Positions 35,844 to 46,239 of a DNA stretch of 64,000 bases are shown here, in pieces. Numbering within the stretch: the first letter of the stretch is position 1; the number at the start of each line of letters is the position of its first letter. The notes beneath the pieces are model-generated. The model saw only the letters and a program-made list of their open reading frames with translations. It was not told where the DNA came from and searched no databases. Source of the DNA: Telmatactis stephensoni (taxonomy: Eukaryota; Cnidaria; Anthozoa; Actiniaria; Isophelliidae); the NCBI GenBank assembly GCA_029948255.1, contig JALIZF010001803.1:603501-667500 (forward strand), given 5' to 3'. A program made the translations under genes and the position numbers.

Positions 35844-36995
35844 TGTTCTCGCTCAGAATAATCAGGGTTGTCAAATAGATTTTTAGTAGCAGGAGAATAA
35901 ACTTTGGTAGGTGGTACTAGGGGATGATTTGTTTTAATCAGACTTTTTTTTTCACTTTTCCTGGCAATTTTCAGTCAGTGAAAACCTCAAAGAAGTTGGC
36001 AATATCACCAGTTGCCTACACTTTTTGACAATGAACCATAAATGACGAAGTACATGTAGAATAATCCTTCTTGATTTCTAGAGGACTGAGTATTCAGTTA
36101 TTCTATCTATGGAGTGATAAGAGACATTATTATGCTATTGGGTGTAAAATTAATTTAAGGGCTGCCCATGAAAAAGGCTGAAGTGACTTTTCCAAGGATT
36201 TTTTGTTTTCTCTGTCTTGAAGTCTGTAAATAGTATCAAAGGACTTTTCTAATGTCTTGGATGTTAAAACACAGGGAACCCACAGGAATTGGTTTCCCAC
36301 TGTAGGTACCCACAAAGCAAAATAAATAAATCAACACAAATAAGTTACTTCAGTTATTTTCATTGGTGCTCCCTTTGATTGTATTGTATAAAAGTGTAAC
36401 AGTCTAAATGAGAAATATTTACTAATATCTTATGACAAAAATTACAACTAAAAAGAACTATCCAGAAATAGAACATAACAAAACAAATATCAATATTGTA
36501 AATAGAGTGTAGCCAACCAATCCAAGCTAAATAGCTCTGATTGAACAATGTATAAAGAAAATGTTCTACATATTCTATAATTAATTTTGATACTTTTCAT
36601 ATGTTTATTGTGTCTATGCTTTAGGTAGAATTAGAATTAGAAGCCCAAGATGTTAAATGCTTGAGTTGGTTGGTTGCATAACTCATAAACTATGAATAAC
36701 TTCAATACAAAAATTGTATTCAGTATAATACTTCTATTACTATACTATAATTCTTTTAATGGCTGTAAAAATTGATATCAGATATCTTTGTACAAATTGT
36801 ATCTACATAGTACATGTCTACAAACTATTTGACATTAAAATAGTATAGAAAAATAATATTTTATATAATTTTACAATATGTATATTAAATATTTACTTAT
36901 TTTGGGGTTTTATGTGTTTTTTCTCCAATAAATATCAAGAAAGTGTGCAACTTTGTGTGTTTGGTCTTTTTAACATACAAGACATGAACCAAGTC
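35844..36995. other. Tail-to-tail spacer between the Kelch-like and RING-NHL genes
   Basis: AT-rich and without open frames of note. It must hold both 3' UTRs. AAATAAATAAAT near 36320 could serve the plus-strand gene and TTTATT near 36604 (AATAAA on the minus strand) the other. Neither assignment is more than positional. Confidence 0.4.
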
Positions 36996-38706
36996 TTAAA
37001 TATAAGAGAACATCTGAACACAATTACCCATATATGACGAAACTAAAACATAGTTACTTTGCATTATTTCTAGAGCAACTGGAACTTTTTTGGTTGGAAA
37101 CTTTCTCATTCGGATATTTCCTTCAAGGTTTAAAATTTGAACATCAGTGGTTTTCACTGTCACAGACTAGCAACAGTTTGTTTGTTCTGTCAATGGCCAG
37201 GCCTCTTGGACATTGGAAATCGCCTGGCCCATTGCCTTGTTTACCAAACTGTCTCACATATTGCCCTTCGGAATTAAACACCTTGATACAGTAATTGCCG
37301 CTGTCGGTAGTAAAGTATTCATTGTCCATAGCAACAGTTGCTAAGGGCTGGTCAAACCCCTCTGGACCTCTATGACCAAACTGTAGTTTGAGCTCACCGT
37401 TGTTGTAGAAAACTTGTACTCTGTTGTTATCTGTGTCTGTAACTATGATATTACCCGAAGGGTCAACTGAAAGACTTCCATGCTGACCAAATTCACCAAC
37501 ACTGGTTCCTGGAGATCCTAACTTACTAACAAACTCTCCTTTCCTGTTAAATATTTGTACTCTGCTGTTCTTGCTGTCAAAAACTACTATGTTATTGTAT
37601 GGTGTATAAGCAATGCCTGTTGGCCCTCGAAACTGGCCATCTGCAATGCCTTTCCTACCAAACTCAAAGAGAAACTTCAGCCATGCATTGAAAACTTGGA
37701 CACGATTGTTAAAGAAGTCTGTGATTGCAACTTCTCCAAATTCATTGACAGCTACTCCAGCAGGACTTTTAAATCGTCCTTTTTTGCTTCCCTTGTGGCC
37801 AAATTTATGAAGAATTTCTCCCGACTGTGACCAATCAATATCAAGTGGATCAAGTAAGGAAGTAGCTTGACTTTGCATTGTCTTTCTTGATATTTTCCCA
37901 ATCTTTCTTTCATCAAGAATTGTACTAGCTTCCTCATTCAACCCAAACACTATTTCCTCTTTGAAATTTGCGTTGATATCCTCATGTTCTTCAAGCCTGA
38001 GTTTAGCTACTTCCTCAAGCTGTTGGACGATGGCATTTGCAAGATCAACAAGTTCATTTGCTTTGCTTTGAGCGAGGACTTCCTCTGCTATCTGAACACT
38101 GCTTGCTGCATTTGAATGAAGTTTTGCTAAGTTATTTCTTTGATGACTGATAATCGCCTGTTTCTTCTGATAAAACTGTTTGGCCTCTGCACAAAGACTC
38201 TCTTCTTGTTTACGAACAATCTCGCAAATTTGATTAGCTTTGTCATGAATATCTTTCTCTATGGCCTCCAGACTTGACGTCATGTCACTGAAAGATTTCT
38301 CCAGTTTAGAGATCTTTTTCTCCAGTAAATTCACCACTGGTTTTCCTGACTCTAAAGCTTTCTGAATCTCAAATCTTTCTTTTCTTCCTGGAGTGGCTTC
38401 AAGCAATCGTACTAATACGGTACTCGTTGGCAATCCTTTGATGCCACCCTCTGGGATGACGGTAGTCCTTCGGCATGTAGGACAACTGATTTCTTTCTCA
38501 CTTCTCACCGCCATCTTCTCCAAGCATTCTCTACACACATTATGTGCACAGGCAGTAAGACATTTCGGTTCTTTTAGCTCTTCAAGGCAAACAGGACAAG
38601 AAAGTTCTTCAGTGAAAATTTGTGAAAATTCCGGTGCGTATGCCATCTGTTGACGTTTTGACTTTGAATGTCGCAGGATCACGAGCTTCTTGGACAAGTT
38701 GTACAC
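36996..38706 (-). CDS. RING-coiled-coil-NHL protein (TRIM2/3/71-like), single exon
   Basis: Likely E3 ubiquitin ligase. The uninterrupted frame runs from 38706 to a TGA at 37146-37144 (520 aa). An internal Met at residue 21 (38646), just before the RING, may be the true start. C3HC4 RING: Cys37, Cys40, Cys53, His55, Cys58, Cys61, Cys75, Cys78. No B-box follows. A coiled coil spans about residues 105-265 and NHL repeats about 290-520, with the repeated signature NNRVQVF / NSRVQIF / KVF. The frame stops in the middle of the last NHL repeat, at CDSENH. Skipping the T of that TGA continues as DVQILNLEGN and 39 more residues to a TAA at 36998-36996, completing the propeller blade (569 aa). No introns were seen. 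Head-to-head with a candidate exon at 38763. Confidence 0.85.
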
Positions 38707-38762
38707 TAAATCATGTGTAACACACTTGGTTTTTATCTTGAAAATATCTTGTGAAAAATTCG

Positions 38763-38846
38763 ATGTCTGAAGTACGAAAAATCAGTGATGATTTCACGAT
38801 TGTTGAATCATTACGTTATCGCTTACAGGAAGCAGCAGGATATGGT
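38763..38846 (+). CDS. Candidate first coding exon of an unidentified gene
   Basis: ATG at 38763 opens 28 codons (MSEVRKISDDFTIVESLRYR...) ending exactly at a strong donor, GT|GTGAGT, in phase 0. Codon use looks coding and the peptide is amphipathic and charged. It lies 57 bases from the start of the divergent RING-NHL frame, so a shared promoter is likely. No second exon could be identified and the product is unknown. It could still be a chance frame. Confidence 0.35.
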
Positions 38847-38989
38847 GTGAGTCATAGCAGTCAGGCGTTCTTTGTTGTTCGTGGGAGACTAAGTACTAGC
38901 CTACCGCTTCGCTTCCTTTAATTTCCTTATCTTTCCTGTCTTTCCTTTCCTTTCTTCTCGTTTTCTTTCTTTTCTTTCTTTCCCTTTCT

Positions 38990-39485
38990 TTTCCTCTCCT
39001 CTCCTCTCCTCTCCTCTCCTCTCCTCTCCTCTCCTCTCCTCTCCTCTCCTCTCCTCTCCTCTCCTCTCCTCTCCTCTCCTCTCCTCTCCTCTCCTCTCCT
39101 CTCCTCTCCTCTCCTCTCCTCTCCTCTCCTCTCCTCTCCTCTCCTCTCCTCTCCTCTCCTCTCCTCTCCTCTCCTCTCCTCTCCTCTCCTCTCCTCTCCT
39201 CTCCTCTCCTCTCCTCTCCTCTCCTCTCCTCTCCTCTCCTCTCCTCTCCTCTCCTCTCCTCTCCTCTCCTCTCCTCTCCTCTCCTCTCCTCTCCTCTCTC
39301 TCCTCTCCTCTCCTCTCCTCTCCTCTCCTCTCCTCTCCTCTCCTCTCCTCTCCTCTCCTCTCCTCTCCTCTCCTCTCCTCTCCTCTCCTCTCCTCTCCTC
39401 TCCTCTCCTCTCCTCTCCTCTCCTCTCCTCTCCTCTCCTCTCCTCTCCTCTCCTCTCCTCTCCTCTCCTATCCTCTCCTCTCCAC
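38990..39485. repeat. CTCCT pentanucleotide satellite, ~490 bp
   Basis: Nearly perfect (CTCCT)n for close to 500 bases, with one phase slip near 39296 and one CTCCTA near 39470. Degenerate pyrimidine-rich TTTCC/TTTCTT sequence flanks it on both sides (38925-39660). The 284-aa arginine/glutamate-rich frame on the minus strand is only a translation of this repeat. Confidence 0.97.
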
Positions 39486-39669
39486 ACCTTTCCTTTTCTT
39501 TCTTTTCTTTTCCTTTCCTTTCTTCTCGTTTTCTTTCTTTTCTTTCTTTCCCTTTCTTTTTCTTTCCTTTCCTTTCCTCTCCTCTCCTCTCCTCTCCACA
39601 CCTTTCCTATCCTATCCTTTCCTTTCCTTTCTTTTCCCTTCTTTTCATTTTCTTGCCTTTTCTTGCCTT

Positions 39670-40835
39670 TTCGCGGGGGCCACGAGGCACAGACCGGCCA
39701 AGCGGTGAGAAGCGAGCAGTGCATGAACAAATGCCAGCCATAGTTGCCCGCAAGGTACACTTCAATCTCCAAGGAAGACATTTCCTACGTGTTACTTGTA
39801 AAAAACAAAAAACGATTGAAATATCTTAACTACGAGTCCATTAGCACCGTTAATGGGAGACACAAATGTCATGTTTAATTGCAGCGTGGTATAACTTTGA
39901 CTACATGATGAGACATTGTTATCTGTTTATCGATTATGCTTAATTCTTTCAATTCTAACGAGTTGTTCCTGTTCCCGCCATAAGCCGTCAAGTCTGCATG
40001 GCACTTGCATTCTGACGTTAGCAAAGCTCCGGCCCATAAATTAAGCACTACAGCAACATTTTAACGTGAACAAGAACAAATATCTAAAAGATTGTCGAGG
40101 TAAAAAGCTTTGAAGAAATAAAAATTCAAAGAATGAAGAATACTTTGTCGCCCGTCTTTGGGCTGTCATGAAGAAAAAGCCTATTCCCATCGCTATAGCT
40201 CTGGAAGTCCTTGTCATTCGTGTGCAAATCTATACATCGTTTGTATGACTAGGCGGTAAAAATGGTTCATTATGTCGGTCATATAGTTATATCGAGGCTC
40301 CTTATATTGAGATTGCACTGTAGCTAGTCGAGGAATAGAGGAATTAGAGCATGCTTCATATATCCTCAGAAGTACGTATTTTCGCGTGAAAGGCTCATGC
40401 AGGCATTTTAACAGCATCTTTAAGCCGCATCTACACGAATAGTATTTCTTGAAAAGGAAAATGTCAATATTTATACGGCTTTAATATCATGAGAAGTCAC
40501 GTGACTTACTGACCATGACGTCATCAACTCACAATTCGACGTTATCAGTAAATCCATAAATGACATCAATAATACATTTCCTATTCCAGTCTATTCCATC
40601 AGATAAGTGCATCAGTCAGTCACTTTATGCTTGTAAAAAGGCCTTTTGTTTGGTGGTCTTAATGGGCGATGTTTTGATTGAGTTTAGATTTTACGATACT
40701 CAACGACAAAGTGGTCTATTTTAGTTATTGACTTGCTATAAAATTATTTCAACCCTTTCATGGTAAGGGCAAATAGTTCCTTACGTCTGCAATCGATCAT
40801 GCACGTTCGTGAACGAGTTTATGCTAGATTACTGT
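39670..40835. other. Spacer with no recognised gene
   Basis: Mixed-composition sequence without domain-bearing frames. GGCCACGAGGCACAGACCGGCC (39678) marks the end of the pyrimidine tract. Possible further exons of the 38763 gene were looked for here and not found. Confidence 0.4.
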
Positions 40836-40852
40836 TTGAATCACGTGACCAT

Positions 40853-40858
40853 AATTGT

Positions 40859-40893
<35 letters not shown>

Positions 40894-40983
40894 TTTATTT
40901 AATAAAGCGGGTTGATAAACGCAGCCAAAGGCTGATGTGGACCTGCCATAACATAAATATGAAATAAATATACGCAATTGATT
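40853..40983 (-). mobile_element. 131-bp retroposon 3' end with 15-bp target duplication
   Basis: An (AATC)n tract at the left, followed by TTTATTTAATAAAGCGGGTT, reads on the minus strand as a body with a (GATT)n tail. It is bounded by identical 15-mers GAATCACGTGACCAT at 40838-40852 and 40984-40998, which look like a target-site duplication. A 5'-truncated LINE or SINE is inferred. Confidence 0.65.
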
Positions 40984-41229
40984 GAATCACGTGACCATTA
41001 TGATTGCATAATTTTAGATCACGTGTTTGATTTAGTCACGTGATCTAAAATTATCCTAATCATAAAATAAACATACAAGTTGGTGATTTTGCTTGCAAGA
41101 GAGCCTTTTTCCCATGGTGCATCAGGAGGGTCGATAGCCGAGCACGACATAATACTCCCTACCTGACACACACACAAATGTGTTGAAGGAGTGAGGAAGT
41201 GGAAGGGAGATAGAGGTTTGGTAGAATAC

Positions 41230-41990
41230 ATTGTACATTTAACAAATAGATTCCGTTTTTCCGTGCATTTGTGCTCTAATAGATGCACAGATGATGTCCA
41301 AATATTGTGATAACATGGAACGAAGTCCAGGGACGTAGCTACCATGAGGCAAGCGAGGCAGTTGCCTCGGTAAAGTTTTAGATATTGTTTTAGTTTTCTT
41401 GGTGTCACAAACGAGTTTGTGTCGAGAAAAGACCACCATTAAAAAAAATCAGAACTTTGACAACGAAGGACTTTTAGTAAGGATTAAACATTAAAGATAT
41501 TTTCTATACTATTTCAGATCCGATCAGACACGCCTTTTCTCGTTCTTTTTCTCTGCCAGAATGTGCAAAATTATCATAACTTTAATACATAATAAATACG
41601 TCGCAAATATGCCTCTCAAAATGCTAGAAATCGCATTTCCGAGAGTCTGAACCTCAAAATTTTTCGCATGTCCCCGAGCCTCCGAGCCCCGCAAGTCGTT
41701 CCCGCCTTCGGCGGTCGATTGCTTCGGTAAACATTTCAGTCTGGCTACGCGGCCCTGAAGTCGAGTGGCGTGGTTGTTCTCATCACATTTTGACGTCGTC
41801 TGTGCATCTATTAGAGTACAGATCCATGAAAATATAATCTATTTGTTAAATTTCTATTATAATATTCATCAAAACTTTTTAACCAATCAGGGTGTGCGTA
41901 AGATTCACCGACGTCACCTGTACACACACACGGCTTTCGACGAATCAGAGCGCGCGTGATGTTGTCCAATTATTATAAATTATTGGACAC
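41230..41990. mobile_element. Palindromic MITE family, copy 2, split by an insertion
   Basis: The left arm (AATAGATTCCGTTTTTCCGTGC, 41245-41320) and right arm (CATCACATTTTGACGTCGTC...ATAATCTATTTGTTAAATT, 41779-41850) match copy 1 at 31435. The centre is replaced by about 425 bases (41334-41760) that begin CAGGGACGTAGC and end GCGGCCCTG. The right outer part keeps AATCAGAGCGCGCGTGAT. Confidence 0.7.
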
Positions 41991-41999
41991 TGTTATATG

Positions 42000-43740
42000 A
42001 AATAACATCGTTACTGTATTAAAATGGCATTAAAATGTTATCAGTCTTCCCTAGAGAAACTGAATAAACGAGCCAAAAAGTGAGTTGAATATGGTGATTG
42101 TGTGTTTGTCCTTCAGGTGCATGGCCGGTGAGCACCATAGAGAACCGCCAAAATGACTGTTGTTGTAACTTTAAAGCAAATTTACCGATAACTTGCGATA
42201 ATCTTACTGAAAGTGTTTGAATAAACTGTCTGACAATCTCTTTTGCTTAAGAGCTCTTTTCAACAAGATAATATGATAATAGATAACAAAGTAGAACCCT
42301 CATCGTCTGAGGAGGCTTAGTAGATCCGGCATCTGAGAAAAAGCGATTTTTTAAACTCTTTGTCTTTACCGCAACACATCATTTGACCAATGTAGTATCA
42401 CACTGTCTGATATTGTACACTGAGATGGTGCATGTGCTATAAGTGCAAGTCACATTGAAAATCATGTTCAGGAACTCCACAAGCGTATTTATGACAAGCT
42501 GACAAATTGTATGTTTACCATGAAATATCAAGTGTGTATTCACCAAATATGATGAGACTCTAGACACTAATCCGGTCAGGCGTCTTCAAGACAAGGGATT
42601 TTGAGGATTTTGTAACAACTTGACTAACTCTTGTTTCTTGGATTTGCCAGGTGTTATCACATGTTATCAAGCTTAGTATCCTGCTTGTCGCGTAGTCGAG
42701 ACTAAACAAGCCGGGCAGCATAGCGGACTTTACCACTTAAGGGCTTAAAACGGTTTTAACACAAATTGTAAAATTGATACTTTTTCGGCGATTTAGTTTA
42801 TTGGACAGATTTCAATATATACACCGACGGTACAAATACTGGAGAAAAATGTTTCCACTACATCTCGCTACAAGCTCAGGGCAGTTTGCTTCATGCATTT
42901 TGAAGGTGCAGAATGTTTTTCTTAACCCCTAGGTTGTTTTATTCTGCAACCCCTAGTTTTAACAACATTAAATTGTAAACATTATACCATTATCTATCTA
43001 GGAAATAAAAATTTTGGAAACCTTTTGAAACAAAGGTACGATTTGTCTCATTTGCCCCATCATCTAAGCTGGAAGTGATGGATAGCGTTTTAAGTGGTTT
43101 TATCCTGGATCAGCCGGCCGGAGGTTAATTTAAAACCAGCTTGATCCAGGTTTTTTCAAGTTCTTGTATCATTTAAAAACACAATTTTTGTACTTTACAC
43201 ATGTGGGATAAATACAATATTGAACAAGAACGAAATACAAAATACATTAGCCTTATTTTATAGTGCTTTCAGGTTTAAGAGCTAGCTGTTTTTCTGTCCT
43301 CCTTTGTGGCATCTTTTTTCTTATCACAGAGACTTGTTATTTAAATTGTTAACTTCTTACTTGTCTTTTTTATTCATATAACTACTTTTATACACTTTTT
43401 ATTGAAGATAGAATTCTAATACAATACTAACCAGACTGCTTATTATTGTATTGTTGCGAGTAAAAGTTCCGGCCGAGATGGATTGAGCGTTTTCTTTGTG
43501 GCTCTAAAACATCCGGTAAGCGACATAGCTTCTCTGAGACCAGAAGTTTCTATGCTCTTCTTCTGTCTTAAAAGTCAAGTGTTTTGAAAACTGACTTGAA
43601 AACATTAACTATACCAAGACAGGAGGTAATCTGTGGTTTTAACAGTGGATGATAATTGATGCGAAGACGAGGGACATCCGATTTTTCGAGTAATGCTTTT
43701 TTCGGTAAACCTTTTGGGTGACAGTGTAAAGCTTATTTGT
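42000..43740. other. Gene-free spacer
   Basis: AT-rich. A small hairpin (CCTGGATCAGCCGG / CTTGATCCAGG, 43106-43151) is the only structure noticed. No coding frame or RNA gene was recognised. Confidence 0.45.
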
Positions 43741-43751
43741 GTTAGATTGTT

Positions 43752-44090
43752 GAAGGAAGGAAGAAAGAAAGGGAGAAAGAAGGAAGGAAGAAAGAAAGAG
43801 AGAAAGAAGGGGAAGAAAGAAATAACAGAAGGAAGGAAGAAAGGGAGAAAGAAAGAGGGAAGAAAGAAAGAGAGAAAGAAGGGGAAGAAAGAAAGAACAG
43901 AACAGAAGGAAGGAAGAAAGGGAGGAAAAAATAAAGATTTCGAAGAAAGAAGAACAAAATGAAAAGGATAAGAAAGAATGAATGAATGAATGAATGTAAG
44001 GAAGGAAGAAGGAAGAAAAAAGAACTAAAACGAAGGAAAGAAAGAAGTAAAAGAGGAGGGTAGAAGGAAGGAAAAAAAGAAAGACTGATG
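43752..44090. repeat. GGAA/GAAA purine-rich microsatellite
   Basis: GAAGGAAGAAAGAAAGGGAG-type sequence with an (AATG)n patch near 43976. The Lys/Glu-rich frame over it is an artefact. Confidence 0.9.
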
Positions 44091-44099
44091 TGTAAATGA

Positions 44100-46239
44100 A
44101 TAAATGATACTTCGGGAGAATATTTTCATCAATAATTCAATTGCATTTCGTATGAGAAACATTATATGAGTGATAAAGGAATAAATTAAATGCACCAGTA
44201 AATTAACCTAAATATGAAAATACGGAAAGGAAGAAAGAAAAAAGAAAGAAAGCTAAGAAGGGAATGATAGGGAAGAAAAGAGGGAAAGCAAAAGCAGTCA
44301 AACAAACAATCACACCAGGATGGCAAGACTATATTTATAATTGTATATGATATCTCTAATATATCTATATTTTACTTTCTATGTTAATATATGTTGGTCT
44401 ATTACGGATAGCTTAAACCAATCAAGCTACACTCATAATTTCTAATATGACTACAATTCCATTTACTCTCCTAAATCTCAATATTTTTGACAAACAAAAG
44501 CTATTTTTCACTCGATAAAAAGCTAATTGACAAATCCCACCCATCAATTATTCCACTATTGGTAGTGGCCTGTCCTTGCAATAAGCAATCATAAAGTAAA
44601 CGCAAGGACATATTTATTTATGAACAGTTAATATTTATCTTTCTTGACGTTGTAGATTTCAGTTATCGGACTCCCAAATTCATCAGTCAACAGGAGTCTT
44701 TCAATTTGCCATAAAAGCTGATAAATTGTCAAAGTACTCGAGATAGATTTCACAAGGAAATTGACATGTTTACCCCTACAATCTCATCTGGGCCAATTAG
44801 ATTGTTTGAAAACCAACACTGTCCATTTAGCGTGTTTGCTCATCTTTCAATCCTTTTTTAAATCACTTCTCCCCCATTATATTTTTGGATGAGTTTTATG
44901 TGTAGTTTACGTGCACTGTACTTCCTAAGACATCAAAAACACCGCTAGAAATCAGTATAACACTTTCTATGGAAATATACCCAACTGTGTTAAAAAGGTT
45001 TACATAATTACCCTACCTTTCAAATATAACAAACTATCGAGCCATTAGTGGCTTGTCTTTTGACGCCTTATATACATATATATATAGAAGAAGGTCGAAG
45101 CTCATTTTGCTTCAACAGCTTTTTTGGACAAACAGGAGATTAGTTCTTCAGGTTGCCATGGTAACCGCTGTTTATTCCGATGAATTGGGCAACGGAACGA
45201 ATACTGATATATGTCGATGAATAAGTGGATGGAAGAGGAAGAAAGGGATAAATGAATGATTGGGGAGATAAGTTGAAAGATAGAAGGAAAAAATGTATGG
45301 TCACTTTAAGTGTAGGAATTAAAAATGATAAAATTGTAGTGAAAAAATAAGAATCAGAAAAACAGAAAAACAAAAGTAACAGTTTTGAGTTGTTTGCATT
45401 ATGTCAAGAACTCTGAGTTCGATATAAGTTCAACATGAGTGCACATCTTCAATTGCGTGATACCAAAATCTCATGTGATCACCTATTTCCTCGTACATTA
45501 CATCGCAGCTTCTCTTCCAAGGATCGCTTAACTTTGCGTACTGGGTTTTCAGAATCCGATAACACTGTATAAGAAAGCCGCTCTTTCCGATGACAGCTGA
45601 GATTATTTCTCTTCCAAAAGAATGGGGTACACGATTTCTTAACGGTGCTGTGGTAGAGGTAGCAGATTAGGTGGTAAAAATCGTACGTCGATAAATTGAC
45701 GTCATATGTGGCTTTCACTTCGGTTTCAGTGCACGCTTTGTGCTTTCATTTTTTTTTTCGTTGATTTTCATTTGACACTTTGCCCTGAGTCAGTTGAAAA
45801 ACCGGAAATATATCCTAAGATTATCAAGAAAAGAAACTAGAAGAAAGACACCGATTCGTAAGGGCATTACGATTGCACTAAACTTAGAATGCAAATCACG
45901 TTTAGTTTCATGAAGGTGTTAATTCAAGTTTTCGAAATGAAATGTTTTGTAAATGGATCCCAATTTGTCCTTCCCCTTGGCCAATGAACGAATAATTAAT
46001 GTACACTATAGAATTTTTTGTTATTTAACTTTAACTCGACAGCTGTCGACTGCCAATCATTATCTTACGTCAATTGAGCTGAGCATTGAGCCTGTATATG
46101 ACGAAACGCTCGACTCGCCAAGATCCTAGAGAGTAAACCATTTTACCTTCGATATACAGCGACCCTAGCGTGATGGGGTTCTCCTAATACATATACAAAG
46201 CCGTGAAGTCAACTTTACTCTACACTAATAAGCGGGAAA
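44100..46239. other. Spacer upstream of the glycine-rich gene
   Basis: No gene was recognised. TATATACATATATATATAG near 45068 is a simple AT repeat. The promoter of the gene starting at 46240 presumably lies in the last few hundred bases, but no motif could be assigned. Confidence 0.4.

Noticed and set aside
38927..39781. 284-aa arginine/glutamate-rich protein on the minus strand
   Set aside because: It is the translation of the CTCCT satellite and has no non-repetitive coding part.
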